DNA of 64,000 nt from Bacteroidales bacterium (lineage in GTDB: Bacteria; Bacteroidota; Bacteroidia; Bacteroidales; M50B96). The notes below the pieces were generated by a model that was not told the origin of the DNA, ran no database searches, and saw nothing but the letters and a program-made list of their open reading frames with translations. The translations under genes were made by a program, and so were the position numbers. Shown here in pieces: positions 45,688 through 55,454 of the stretch. How positions within the stretch are numbered: position 1 is the stretch's first letter; each line of letters starts with the position of its first letter. Location of the stretch: positions 1-64,000 of the forward strand of contig JAGYLP010000010.1 in assembly GCA_018401015.1 (NCBI GenBank), in the 5' to 3' direction.

Positions 45688-48600
45688 ATGAAGTCTATTT
45701 TGCTCAAAATTAGCATAATAGCAGGTATGTTGCTGCCTGCTGTTTCGACCCTTTTTTCTCAAGAACCGATTTTAAATAACGACACTGAACGCCTCTTTTA
45801 CGAAGCTTCCTCTTTCTACGAAAAAGGGATGTACGTAAATGCTCGCAAAGTGTTTGAAGAGGTCGTTGATGAACTCGATAATAATCAGTCAATTATGCTG
45901 ATAGATGCCCGTTACTACGTTGCCAAATGCGCGCTCTTGATGGACGAACGGGATGCGGAGTATATTTTGAAGCAATTCTCACTTGCTTACCCAAACGATT
46001 CGCGGGTAAATGATCTCTACTTCGAAATGGGCCGATTGCAGTTTATGAAGAAAAAATACCCCAAATCCATCAATTGGTTCGAACTGGTCGATAAAACCGC
46101 ACTTTCTTTCCAAGATCGGATGCATTATCACTTCGAACTAGGCTACAGCTACTTCGCCAAAGAAGAATACGAACCAGCGCGAATTGCATTCTACGAAATA
46201 AAAGACTTAGCAGGCGAGTATTATGCCACCGCCAATTATTATTACGGGCACATCGCGTATTTGACTGAAGATTATCAAACCGCTCTCAATGCTTTCGAAC
46301 GCATTGCAAGTGAACCCGATTTCTCCAACATCGTCCCTTTCTACCTCATTCAAATTTATTTCATTCAAGGCGATTACGAAAAAATCAAAACCTTGGGACC
46401 CGAACTGATGGAGAAATCTTCCGAAGCACGTGCGGTAGAGATTGTTCGCCTGATTGGTGAAGCCTATTTTCACACCCGTGAATTTGAGCAAGCAATTCCT
46501 TATCTGCAAGCTTATAAAGATCACACTGAATCATACAGTCGCGACGATATTTATCAGCTTGCCTATGCTTACTATCAGACCAAGGATTGGCAAAATGCTA
46601 TCGAGAATTTTGAAAAGCTCACCCGTGGAGAAAGTGAATTAACTCAAAACGCCTATTTCCACCTGGCCGATTGCTATTTGCAAATCGACGATAAGCAAAA
46701 AGCGGGAATGGCTTTTGGTGCTGCCGCTACCATGCCTTACGATGAAGTGATTGCAGAAGAATCGCTCTTTAATCAAGCTAAATTAAGCTTCGACATGTCG
46801 TATTCTCCCTTTAATCAAACCATTCGACTGTTCGATGAGTTTTTGCGAAAGTACCCCAATAGTCTGTATCGCGATATGGCCTACGATTATTTGGTCAAAG
46901 TATTCATGGCCACTCGTAATTACGATGAGGCACTTACCTATCTTGAAAAAATCGAGGAGAAAAACGACCCAATCAAGACAGCTTATCAGCGTGCTGCTTA
47001 TTTCCGTGCTGTCGAATACTTTATCGATAATGATTTTGATCGTGCCGTTTTAACTTTCGAGAAATCCTTGCGCTACGGTCACCTCAATCCTTCGCTTAAA
47101 TCGCAGGCGCATTATTGGACTGCCGAAGCGCATTATCGCTTAGGATACTATCCAAAGGCCATCGATTGGTATCAGAAATTCATGAACCTCGCATCATCGG
47201 TGAATCAACCCGAATATCCATCGGCATTCTATAACACCGCTTATGCTCATTTTCAGCTTAAAGACTACGATCAAGCCATTCTGTGGTTTCGTCGCTTCCT
47301 AAATAGGGAATCGAAAGCAGAAGTACTCAAGTCCGACGCGACCATTCGTTTGGCCGATTGCTACTACAAAACTCGTCAGTTCGACGAGGGGATTCGGTAT
47401 TATGATTTGGCCATTAAACAAGCACCGGAAAAAGCCGATTATGCTAGTTATCAAAAAGCAATTTCCTATGGTTTGTTGCGCGAATACGATAAGAAAAACT
47501 GGGTGCTGCGCCAAATGATTGAGCAACATACCAATTCCAAATACCGGGTAGATGCTTTGTTTCAGTTGGGTCGGTCGTATCAGGATTTAAACGACCTTAA
47601 CCCTGCGATTGCTGCCTATCGACAGTTAGCTGAGGAGTTTCCAAACAGCACTTATGTTACTCAAGCCTATAATCAAATTGGATTAATTTATTACAATCTG
47701 GATCAATCTGAAGAGGCCTTGGAGGTTTACAAATGGGTAGTGGATAGTTTCCCTCAATCGCCCGACGCGATTACCGCACTGGAAAGTATTGAGCGCATTT
47801 ACCTCGAGAATAACCGCGAACAGGAATATTTTGCCTGGCGCGATGGCTTGCAAGGTGTTTCAAAACTGAGCATCAATGAGAAGGACTCTATTTCCTACCT
47901 AACTGCCGAAAAATTCTATATGCGTTCGCAATTTGAACAAGCTGCTCAGGCTTTTGCCAATTACATTCGCGATTTTGCCGATGGCGCCTGGATCATCGAA
48001 GCGCACTACTACAAGGCCGATTGCCATCGTCGACTAAATCAAGATAAGCCGGCCTTTGAATCGTATGCTTTCGTAGCTTCTCGTTCCATGAATTCTTTTA
48101 CCGAAGAATCCCTGGTTCAAGCAGCCCGAATCAGTATGAAATGGGATGATTACCCGCTGGCACTAGCCTATTATAAAAAGTTGGAGAGCATGGCCGGTAA
48201 TAAAGAGTATTTGGTTGAGTCGCGCATTGCTCAAATGCAGTGTCATTATCATTTGGAGCAGTGGGAAGAGGCAATTTTGTCGGCTAATGTGGTGCTTATA
48301 TCCGACCTGGTTCCCGACAAAACAAAGAGCGAAGCCCATTTCATTCTGGGGAAATCATTTTTAGCAAACGATGATTTGTCATCTGCTATCAATGAATTCA
48401 AATACCTGGAATCCATGACTCAAAGCATTTTGGGGGCAGAGGCACGTTATCGAATCGCAGAAATTTTATTCGCTCAGCAAAAATACGACGAATGCGAGCA
48501 GGAAATTCTCGATTTTAATCAAACCAACACCCCCCATCAATTCTGGCTAGCGAAAGCAATTGTGCTTCTTTCCGATGTTTACCTGGCCAAAAAAGATTAT

Positions 48601-49050
48601 TTCCAGGCACGCCATACACTCGAAAGCATTATTCAGTTTTATGCTGTACCTACCGATGGCATTATTGAAAGTGCTCAGGAACGATTGCAGATCATCTTGC
48701 GAAAAGAAGAGGAAGAAACCCTCTTTAAACATGAATTGGATAAAGCCGCGGTCAAGGATTCAGTCAGTTTGGAGTTGGATTCAGCTTCAGATTCGAAAGA
48801 GGGAATCGATTCTAACGAGTTGATGGAAAATCCTGAAGAGGAAACTACACCTACTGAGGGATTTGACACCCTTTCGATCGATTCTGACGCAAATAATCTG
48901 GTTATTCCGCCAACTGAGGAGGAAATAGACCAACCCGCCGAGGAAGAACTTCCGCAACCTCCTGTTGACGAGGAAACCGACGAAGCGATAGAACATTCCG
49001 GGAATGAGGACGAAACTGAGGCTAATGAGGAGGGTGCAAGCGATGAATAA
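45688..49050 (+). CDS. Large secreted TPR protein
   Basis: About 1120 residues from ATG 45688 (a GTG lies two codons upstream). A signal peptide covers about the first 25 residues (ending TLFSQ). Then come roughly 25 TPR or TPR-like repeats to about residue 1010, recognisable by recurring 'A.Y......A...F......P' patterns ('EYFIDNDFDRAVLTFEKSLRYGHLN', 'AQAFANYIRDFADG'). The last 100 residues are acidic and Pro-rich. It is likely a periplasmic or outer-membrane-associated scaffold. It overlaps the reading frame upstream of the barrel gene at 49112, and the two are probably cotranscribed. I do not recognise a named homologue. Confidence 0.85.
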   Translation: MKSILLKISIIAGMLLPAVSTLFSQEPILNNDTERLFYEASSFYEKGMYVNARKVFEEVVDELDNNQSIMLIDARYYVAKCALLMDERDAEYILKQFSLAYPNDSRVNDLYFEMGRLQFMKKKYPKSINWFELVDKTALSFQDRMHYHFELGYSYFAKEEYEPARIAFYEIKDLAGEYYATANYYYGHIAYLTEDYQTALNAFERIASEPDFSNIVPFYLIQIYFIQGDYEKIKTLGPELMEKSSEARAVEIVRLIGEAYFHTREFEQAIPYLQAYKDHTESYSRDDIYQLAYAYYQTKDWQNAIENFEKLTRGESELTQNAYFHLADCYLQIDDKQKAGMAFGAAATMPYDEVIAEESLFNQAKLSFDMSYSPFNQTIRLFDEFLRKYPNSLYRDMAYDYLVKVFMATRNYDEALTYLEKIEEKNDPIKTAYQRAAYFRAVEYFIDNDFDRAVLTFEKSLRYGHLNPSLKSQAHYWTAEAHYRLGYYPKAIDWYQKFMNLASSVNQPEYPSAFYNTAYAHFQLKDYDQAILWFRRFLNRESKAEVLKSDATIRLADCYYKTRQFDEGIRYYDLAIKQAPEKADYASYQKAISYGLLREYDKKNWVLRQMIEQHTNSKYRVDALFQLGRSYQDLNDLNPAIAAYRQLAEEFPNSTYVTQAYNQIGLIYYNLDQSEEALEVYKWVVDSFPQSPDAITALESIERIYLENNREQEYFAWRDGLQGVSKLSINEKDSISYLTAEKFYMRSQFEQAAQAFANYIRDFADGAWIIEAHYYKADCHRRLNQDKPAFESYAFVASRSMNSFTEESLVQAARISMKWDDYPLALAYYKKLESMAGNKEYLVESRIAQMQCHYHLEQWEEAILSANVVLISDLVPDKTKSEAHFILGKSFLANDDLSSAINEFKYLESMTQSILGAEARYRIAEILFAQQKYDECEQEILDFNQTNTPHQFWLAKAIVLLSDVYLAKKDYFQARHTLESIIQFYAVPTDGIIESAQERLQIILRKEEEETLFKHELDKAAVKDSVSLELDSASDSKEGIDSNELMENPEEETTPTEGFDTLSIDSDANNLVIPPTEEEIDQPAEEELPQPPVDEETDEAIEHSGNEDETEANEEGASDE

Positions 49051-49111
49051 TAAAGGACGGAACAAGCAAACGATTAGGATTAGTCGTTATTTAACTCAAA
49101 ATCAAATTACT

Positions 49112-50821
49112 ATGAGAATTGGATTTGCATTTAGTGTTTTCTTGCTATTGAGCTTGGGCTGGAACATTTCCTCTTTGGCTCAGGACGATATTGTGAATAT
49201 TACCCGAACCTACGAACCGACTATTTCTGAGGCTCGCAAGCTTGATTTTCGACCAACCATTCAGGATACCTTGCAGGTTCAACCCTCGTTCGACTATCGG
49301 ATTGTACCTGTTCAGTTAAGGATGAGTTTCCGACCGGAACCAATTCGGGCAGCAAAGCTTATTCCCTCGCGCGAGGAATACCGATATGGCAACTTTATCC
49401 GTCTTGGCTTTGGAACGAATATTTCTCCCCTGGTCGATGTGCGGTTGTTCCATACGTATAAACGAAGCTGGAAGCTTGGGTTGGAAGCGAAACACGAATC
49501 GGCTTTCCCGAAATTCTCCCTCAACGACCAGGATTATTATCCTCACTTTAACCGATCCGAATTGAAGTTGTCGGGAATTCGTTTCCATCACCGCAATCAA
49601 ATTCGAACCGAGATTGGATTTGTAAGCGAAGGGGCGCCCTTCTATGGATTCGATTTCGATTCAGGAATTATTCCGGCCTTCGACTCACTCAGTAATCGGC
49701 AAGTTTCCGTGTTGAATGCTGCCGCTCAATTCAAAAGCCTTAACTTATCACGTAATTATTTCAAAGTTGATTACGCTTTCGATTATTATTTCCTTTTCGA
49801 TAATGCTGAAACCCGTGAGCATGGGGTGAGTTTGGGCGCTATGGCTACCAAAGGACTTCGATCCTACGATTTAAATCTTCCGCTGAAATTGGAACTTTTC
49901 CATTGGACTAACCCCGATTCAACACGCACCAACGTGAATATTCGTTTTAATCCATTTATTAGCAAAGAAAAAGATGAGTGGAAAGCTATTTTGGGGCTGA
50001 ATTCGGCAACGAAGCTGGATGCCAACGATGAATGGCGCTTTTTCATTTATCCCAATCTACAATTTGAATTTGCTTTAGCCGAGGAATACTTGCATTCTTA
50101 CTTTGGTTTTACAGGGGAAATGAAAGATAATTTCTTCTTTTCAACGTATTCCGATAATCCCTTTGTGAGCGGATCCTATTGGTTAAAGCCAACTGAAATC
50201 AGAAAAAATATCTTCGTCGGGGTGCGCGGATTAATCACCTCTCAGCTCAAGTATCATGTGAAAGCAAGCTATTTGGAATATCGCGATTTGATGCTCTATC
50301 GTGGCGAATGGAATACCATGAACACCTATCAATTCCAACCATTATACACGAATGCCGACCGCTTTAATGGATTGCTCGAAGTTAGCTACTCTTTCAAAAA
50401 CGATCTGCAAGTGGGCTTGGTGCTGAACTACGATCAGTACTTTTCCTTTTCACAACCACAAGAGTTTCCCGGTAGTACGATTGAATCGGCCTTTTTTATT
50501 CCGAACTGGAATGGAAACTTATTTGCCCGCTACGATTACAATCAATACCTGAGCTTTTCGACCGATTTTACCTTCCTGTCTAACCGAACTGCGCTGAACT
50601 TATCCACTTATGATCCTCTTGGGATGCCCATCCTTCCAATCTTTATGGAAGAAAATTTAGGCGAGGTTTATCAATGGAATCTCGGAGTCGATTATAAATA
50701 CAACTCCAAGGTTACTGCCTTCCTGAAGCTGGAAAATTTGCTCGGGCAGAAATACTGGATTTACGATAATTATCCTTCGCAAGGTTTTCGAGCCAGGATT
50801 GGGGTGAGCTATTTCTTTTAA
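49112..50821 (+). CDS. Outer-membrane beta-barrel protein (TonB-receptor-like barrel)
   Basis: About 569 residues from ATG 49112, which begins a signal peptide ('MRIGFAFSVFLLLSLGWNISSLAQ'). After a short proline-containing segment ('YEPTISEARKLDFRPTIQDTL') the protein is a series of aromatic amphipathic strands and ends 'RARIGVSYFF'. The last strands ('VTAFLKLENLLGQKYWIYDNYPSQGFRARIG') resemble the closing strands of TonB-dependent receptors, but no plug domain or TonB box was recognised. It follows the TPR protein directly, suggesting a joint envelope function. Confidence 0.8.
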   Translation: MRIGFAFSVFLLLSLGWNISSLAQDDIVNITRTYEPTISEARKLDFRPTIQDTLQVQPSFDYRIVPVQLRMSFRPEPIRAAKLIPSREEYRYGNFIRLGFGTNISPLVDVRLFHTYKRSWKLGLEAKHESAFPKFSLNDQDYYPHFNRSELKLSGIRFHHRNQIRTEIGFVSEGAPFYGFDFDSGIIPAFDSLSNRQVSVLNAAAQFKSLNLSRNYFKVDYAFDYYFLFDNAETREHGVSLGAMATKGLRSYDLNLPLKLELFHWTNPDSTRTNVNIRFNPFISKEKDEWKAILGLNSATKLDANDEWRFFIYPNLQFEFALAEEYLHSYFGFTGEMKDNFFFSTYSDNPFVSGSYWLKPTEIRKNIFVGVRGLITSQLKYHVKASYLEYRDLMLYRGEWNTMNTYQFQPLYTNADRFNGLLEVSYSFKNDLQVGLVLNYDQYFSFSQPQEFPGSTIESAFFIPNWNGNLFARYDYNQYLSFSTDFTFLSNRTALNLSTYDPLGMPILPIFMEENLGEVYQWNLGVDYKYNSKVTAFLKLENLLGQKYWIYDNYPSQGFRARIGVSYFF

Positions 50822-50840
50822 AATTGAAATTAGACCCTTG

Positions 50841-50879
50841 AAAAAGCGGAATTCGATTCAGTTCGGGTTTCGCTTTTTT
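50841..50879 (+). terminator. Terminator after the TPR/barrel unit
   Basis: AAAAAGCGGAA (50841-50851) pairs with TTTCGCTTTTT (50868-50878) through 11 pairs, one of them G-T, and ends in a T-run. It lies 20 bases after the barrel stop. Confidence 0.75.
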
Positions 50880-51022
50880 AATGGTTTGAAGTCGAATTCA
50901 GGGTCTATTCTTGATTTGTGTAAGTTTTTTATCCTCATTTGAATAAAGTTGAATTAGTTTTTTACTTTTAAAGGCCGATTTATAGTCATTCTATCGTTCT
51001 ACTTCGAAATAACTTACCTGCT

Positions 51023-51568
51023 ATGAAAATTGTTAAGCTGATTCTGCTCGCTATTGGTGTGATAGTGGCATTGATATTTCTGCTGGCTGCTTTTGTCCCA
51101 CGAGAAATGAGTGTAACCCGAAGCAAATTGATTGTAGTACCATACGATATAGTGTATCAAAATTGCGTAAGTCTGGAAGCTCACAATGTGTGGTCTCCGT
51201 GGAACGAACGTGATCCTAACATTGAAATTCGTTTCGAAGGGGTCGACGGACAGGTTGGCTCACGCTATCATTGGAAAGGCAACAAGGATGTAGGGGAGGG
51301 TTATGAAGAACTAACCGCCATTTCGGATCAGCTTATCGAGACTAAGCTTCAATTCCTAGAGCCATGGGAATCAGAAGCGACTACTTCGCTCAAATTGGAG
51401 CCAACTGCCGAGGGTATCCTGGTCCATTGGTCCTTTTATAGCGAGAGTGCTTATCCGATGAACATTATGAATCTTTTAGTAGAATCGCAATTGGCTCCCG
51501 ATTTTGAATATGGTTTGAATAAGCTGCACGACTTGTGCATTCAACAAGAAGCTGCCACCCTGGAATAA
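51023..51568 (+). CDS. SRPBCC (START-like) domain protein with N-terminal membrane helix
   Basis: A 181-residue protein. One membrane helix (about 4-26) is followed by a polyketide-cyclase/START-like domain: 'VVPYDIVYQNCVSLEAHNVWSPWNERDPNIEIRFEGVDGQVGSRYHWKGNKDVGEGYEEL' is the typical first half, and a long C-terminal helix closes the cavity. The family binds hydrophobic ligands; this member's ligand is not known. It appears monocistronic. Confidence 0.8.
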   Translation: MKIVKLILLAIGVIVALIFLLAAFVPREMSVTRSKLIVVPYDIVYQNCVSLEAHNVWSPWNERDPNIEIRFEGVDGQVGSRYHWKGNKDVGEGYEELTAISDQLIETKLQFLEPWESEATTSLKLEPTAEGILVHWSFYSESAYPMNIMNLLVESQLAPDFEYGLNKLHDLCIQQEAATLE

Positions 51569-51594
51569 AGCTTCCAAATCCTTAATATTTTCAA

Positions 51595-51602
51595 TACTTT
51601 TG
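51595..51602 (+). promoter_or_regulatory. Putative -7 element for lysC
   Basis: TACTTTTG fits TAnnTTTG and ends 28 bases before the lysC ATG. No clear -33 element. Confidence 0.4.
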
Positions 51603-51630
51603 ACCTTCACTCTAATGCTCAAGTCATTTT

Positions 51631-52899
51631 ATGAAGGTCTTTAAGTTTGGTGGAGCTTCCTTGCGAGAGGCTCAATCCTTTCATAATCTTTTCTCTATTG
51701 TAAGTACCGAAAGCGGTCGTTTGATAATTGTCGTTTCTGCTATTGGAAAAACGACCAATCTATTGGAGTCCATCCTAAAAGCTTATTTAAATCAATCGCA
51801 AGAGCTTAACCATCTAGTGAGGGTATTGCGGAAACAGCATTTCGATTTGGCCGAAGCCCTCTTTCCGGCCAATCATCCGGTATTTACAGCATTATCCGAT
51901 TTATTAGCCCGTTTGGAGGAAGATCTGCGGCAACCCCCCGGAACCCAATACGATTACGAATACGATCGCTTAGTTAGCTATGGAGAACTACTGTCAAGTA
52001 TCATAGCCGTTCAGTTTTTAAGCTGGAAAGGACTTTCCGTTGCCTGGCTCGATGTGCGAGAACTGATCGTATCGGATGAAATGCATCGCGATTCAACCGT
52101 CCGGTGGACGGAAACCGAAGCCAATCGACATAAAATAGACGACCTTTCAGCGCAAATGATCCTTACGCAAGGATTTATAGCCGCCTCTCCTTCAGGAGCA
52201 ACCACCACTCTCGGTCGTGAAGGTTCGGACTATTCAGCAGCCATCATCGCTTCGCTAGTTCAAGCCGAATCCATGACCGTTTGGAAGGATGTTGCCGGAA
52301 TTTTTACCGGCGATCCGGCTCGTTATCCTGCCGCCGATTTGATTCCGGAATTGAGTTATTCCGAAGCAATGGAATTAAGTTATTATGGTGCAAAAGTGAT
52401 TCACCCTAAGACGATTAAGCCGCTTCAGAATAAGAAAATTCCTCTTTTTGTAAAATCTTTCCTTCAAGCATCGAATCCCGGAACATGCATTCATTCCGAA
52501 TCAAGGGTCGAAGTGATTCCCCCCATCGTAATCCATAAAGAAAATCAAGTACTGCTCTCGATTGTTCCGCACGACTACAGTTTTATTCGGGAAAAACACC
52601 TGAGCACTATTTTTGGAATTTTTGCCGATAAGCGGGTTACCATCAATGTATCCGAGAACGCTGCCTTGAGTTTTTCGGTTTGCGTCGATAACGATAGCCA
52701 TCGCATCCCGCACCTGCTGCAAGCCTTGAAAAAAGATTATAGCGTAAGGTTTAATACGGATTGTGAACTGCTTACCATACGTCATTATTCCGATGAAGCC
52801 GATGTATTGAATAAATTCATCGAAGGGAAGAAAATATTACTTGAGCAGCGCAATCGGACTACGGTGCGTTGGGTACTGAAACAAGGTGAAAAGGCATGA
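51631..52899 (+). CDS. lysC: Aspartate kinase
   Basis: A 422-residue monofunctional kinase. 'KFGGASLREA' begins the amino-acid-kinase fold, with 'IIVVSAIGKTTNLLE', 'YGELLSSIIAV' and 'TTLGREGSDYSAAIIA' for ATP and aspartate binding, and 'SYSEAMELSYYGAKVIHPKT'. The C-terminal part (about 300-420) fits ACT-type regulatory domains. It phosphorylates aspartate in the route to lysine, threonine and methionine. The stop overlaps the next start by 4 bases. Confidence 0.93.
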   Translation: MKVFKFGGASLREAQSFHNLFSIVSTESGRLIIVVSAIGKTTNLLESILKAYLNQSQELNHLVRVLRKQHFDLAEALFPANHPVFTALSDLLARLEEDLRQPPGTQYDYEYDRLVSYGELLSSIIAVQFLSWKGLSVAWLDVRELIVSDEMHRDSTVRWTETEANRHKIDDLSAQMILTQGFIAASPSGATTTLGREGSDYSAAIIASLVQAESMTVWKDVAGIFTGDPARYPAADLIPELSYSEAMELSYYGAKVIHPKTIKPLQNKKIPLFVKSFLQASNPGTCIHSESRVEVIPPIVIHKENQVLLSIVPHDYSFIREKHLSTIFGIFADKRVTINVSENAALSFSVCVDNDSHRIPHLLQALKKDYSVRFNTDCELLTIRHYSDEADVLNKFIEGKKILLEQRNRTTVRWVLKQGEKA

Positions 52900-53510
52900 G
52901 TATCAACGACGAATATCGAACTTTGGAGAAGCTATCAACTGGTGTTTATAAAGAAAAGGGCAGTAAATTCCTGGCATTTGCTTATCCGGTTTATTCCGAA
53001 GATGAAATTAAACAGATCCTGGACAACCTGCGAAAAGAGTATTACGATGCCCGTCATCACTGTTATGCCTGGCGATTGGGTCCGGAAGGGGAACCGTATC
53101 GAATCAACGACGATGGCGAACCCGGGGGTACAGCAGGTAAACCCATTCATGGTCAATTGCTTTCGCATAATCTTTCGAATATTTTAATCGTAGTGATTCG
53201 TTACTTTGGAGGAGTCAAATTAGGGGTGAGCGGATTAATCCATGCATATAGGACAGCCGCTTCGGATGCCATTGAACAAGGTCGGATCCTTTCCAAAACG
53301 GTTAACGAAGTGTACCAGATTCAGTTTGACTATTTGGCCATGAACGAGGTGATGAAAGTAATTAAAGACTATAATTTGCAGGTTTCCAATCAACAATTCG
53401 ACTTAGCTTGCCGGCTGGAATGGTCGCATCGGCAGTCGGAGGTTGAATTCATTCTGAGCTTATTTGAAAAAATTGAATCGGTCCGATGGGAATTTTTGCG
53501 CAAGGTGTAA
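52896..53510 (+). CDS. YigZ/IMPACT family protein
   Basis: A 204-residue protein. The family core 'KEKGSKFLAFAYPVYSEDEIKQILDNLRKEYYDARHHCYAWRLG', 'NDDGEPGGTAGKPIHGQL' and 'VIRYFGGVKLGVSGLIHAYRTAA' is complete, with the C-terminal ferredoxin-like domain (DUF1949-type) after about residue 140. Its biochemical role is not settled. It is translated with lysC through an ATGA overlap. Confidence 0.93.
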   Translation: MSINDEYRTLEKLSTGVYKEKGSKFLAFAYPVYSEDEIKQILDNLRKEYYDARHHCYAWRLGPEGEPYRINDDGEPGGTAGKPIHGQLLSHNLSNILIVVIRYFGGVKLGVSGLIHAYRTAASDAIEQGRILSKTVNEVYQIQFDYLAMNEVMKVIKDYNLQVSNQQFDLACRLEWSHRQSEVEFILSLFEKIESVRWEFLRKV

Positions 53511-53657
53511 AGTTTACCTGTTGCGAAGCATTCAAAGTGCCTCGGTCTCATCGACGAAACTTCGGAATAATCGACTATTTTGCAACTTTTTACATTTTAT
53601 CCATATTCCTACGAATGAAACTGTATCAACCCCAATAATTTTTTACCCTTATTACCT

Positions 53658-54680
53658 ATGAAGACATACCGAATCATTACCCTCAACGAGTTCATTATTG
53701 AACGACAGTCGGAATTTCCTTATGCAAAAGGAGAATTAACCCGGCTATTACACCACGTAGGAATTGCCGCTAAAATCGTTCATAAGAAAGTGAATAAAGC
53801 AGGATTAGTCGATATTTTGGGCGAAGTAGGATCAACCAATGTGCAAGGCGAAAGCCAAAAGAAACTGGATGTGTTTGCCGATGAGCAGTTCATTTGGGCC
53901 ATGCGCGCAAGCAGTGAATGTTGCGGAATTGCTTCCGAAGAAAACGAAGGAACCATTTATTTCGACGATAGTTTGTCGAAAGATGGAAATTATATTTTCT
54001 GCATGGATCCGCTCGATGGTTCTTCGAATATCGATGTGAATGTTTCGATTGGGACCATCTTTTCTATTTACCGTCGGGTTTCTCCTCGAGGAACGAAACC
54101 TCGTTTGGAAGATTTTCTTCAACCGGGTGTGCAACAGGTGGCCGCCGGATACGTCATTTACGGTTCATCCACCATGTTGGTTTACACCACCGGAAAAGGA
54201 GTTAACGGTTTTACACTCGATACGTCTATTGGTGAATTTTGTCTATCGCACGAACAAATTTCTACTCCTGAACAAGGGCAGCTATATTCCATTAACGAAG
54301 GGAATTATGTTCATTTCCCCATGGGAGTGAAAAAATACATTAAGTATTGTCAGGAAAAGGACGATGACAGTAATCGGCCCTACTCATCGCGTTACATTGG
54401 TTCTTTGGTGGCCGATTTCCACCGGAATTTAATGAAGGGCGGAATTTTTATGTATCCTCAAACCGCTGCTTCTCCGCAAGGGAAATTGCGTTTGGTGTAT
54501 GAGTGTAATCCGATTGCTTTCCTGGCCGAACAAGCTGGCGGAAAAGCTACCGACGGTAAGCAACGCATTTTAGAAATCGTTCCCAAACACCTTCATGAGC
54601 GCTCTCCATTCTATGTCGGGTCAACGAATATGGTTGAAAAGGTCGAAGAGTTTATTGAACAGAACCCCGACAATTTATAG
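53658..54680 (+). CDS. fbp: Fructose-1,6-bisphosphatase class I
   Basis: A 340-residue enzyme. The metal site '[24 protein letters not shown]' is intact, with 'ASEENEGT' before it, '[22 protein letters not shown]' and '[18 protein letters not shown]'. It hydrolyses fructose 1,6-bisphosphate in gluconeogenesis. It is monocistronic with a strong terminator. Confidence 0.97.
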   Translation: MKTYRIITLNEFIIERQSEFPYAKGELTRLLHHVGIAAKIVHKKVNKAGLVDILGEVGSTNVQGESQKKLDVFADEQFIWAMRASSECCGIASEENEGTIYFDDSLSKDGNYIFCMDPLDGSSNIDVNVSIGTIFSIYRRVSPRGTKPRLEDFLQPGVQQVAAGYVIYGSSTMLVYTTGKGVNGFTLDTSIGEFCLSHEQISTPEQGQLYSINEGNYVHFPMGVKKYIKYCQEKDDDSNRPYSSRYIGSLVADFHRNLMKGGIFMYPQTAASPQGKLRLVYECNPIAFLAEQAGGKATDGKQRILEIVPKHLHERSPFYVGSTNMVEKVEEFIEQNPDNL

Positions 54681-54682
54681 GG

Positions 54683-54718
54683 AAAAAGCTCAAACCATTG
54701 GTTTGAGCTTTTTTTTTT
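54683..54718 (+). terminator. Bidirectional terminator after fbp
   Basis: A perfect 14-base-pair stem (AAAAAGCTCAAACC at 54683-54696 with its complement at 54700-54713) has a 3-base loop and is followed by more Ts. The A-run on its left makes it work for the convergent minus-strand unit as well. Confidence 0.92.
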
Positions 54719-55454
54719 AGAACCGGATGCCAGCCCGGAGGGTCAGCCCATTCTTGTATTCAGTAAATTGGCTGGTTCCACTGGCAACCCCAATCCATGA
54801 TAATGGCAGGTTCTCCAGGTAGATGGTTACCCGGTTTTGGTTGATTTCGTAACCCAATTGCAGGAAGAATTCTCGTTGAAACAGGTTTTTCTCGATTCCA
54901 ACAGATAAGCCCAGCAAAAAGCCTCCTTCTTCCCGGAAGGTTCTATTATCCAGGTGATTACTCCCGGTATAATCGCGGTAGAAATTCTGGTAATTAAACA
55001 ACCAGCCACCATCGGCCTGTAAAAATACTCGCTGTTTTCCGAGTTGCCTCTGAAATCGCAAGCTGCCGTAAGCAGGTATCAGAAATACATTCCGGTACTC
55101 GAGTCGGGTATAGAAATACTCCTCGAAAAAACTTCCATTCAATCCGGTGCTTAGTCCTGCCTCGAGCCACGGAAATAGTCGATACGAAACGCCAAACTCC
55201 ATTCCCATTATCGGATTATGATAGGGGTTTATACGATGAAATTGAAGAGCCGGAGCCGACTCCTTAATCTGAAGGGATTGAAATTGAGCCGATTCAATCG
55301 ATACCTTGCTCAGGAAGTTGAAATGCCATTCCCACGGGCTTTTTTTGGGTGTAATTTGAATGTTCTCCTGACTCTTGCTCGATAGCGGCAATGAAAACAG
55401 AATGGCTAGCAAAAGTAGCGTATGAAGGGCTTTCCCGCGTAAATGAGTTGTCAT
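54717..55454 (-). CDS. Outer-membrane beta-barrel protein of unknown function
   Basis: A 245-residue protein with a signal peptide (about 1-28, ending SSKSQ) and alternating strands with aromatic girdles ('GMEFGVSYRLFPWLEAGLSTGLNG', 'FLLGLSVGIEKNLF'), ending 'LRAGIRF' with terminal Phe. This fits a small barrel of about eight to ten strands. I do not recognise a family. Its start overlaps the recG stop by 4 bases, so it is translated from the recG transcript. Confidence 0.75.
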   Translation of the reverse strand: MTTHLRGKALHTLLLLAILFSLPLSSKSQENIQITPKKSPWEWHFNFLSKVSIESAQFQSLQIKESAPALQFHRINPYHNPIMGMEFGVSYRLFPWLEAGLSTGLNGSFFEEYFYTRLEYRNVFLIPAYGSLRFQRQLGKQRVFLQADGGWLFNYQNFYRDYTGSNHLDNRTFREEGGFLLGLSVGIEKNLFQREFFLQLGYEINQNRVTIYLENLPLSWIGVASGTSQFTEYKNGLTLRAGIRF

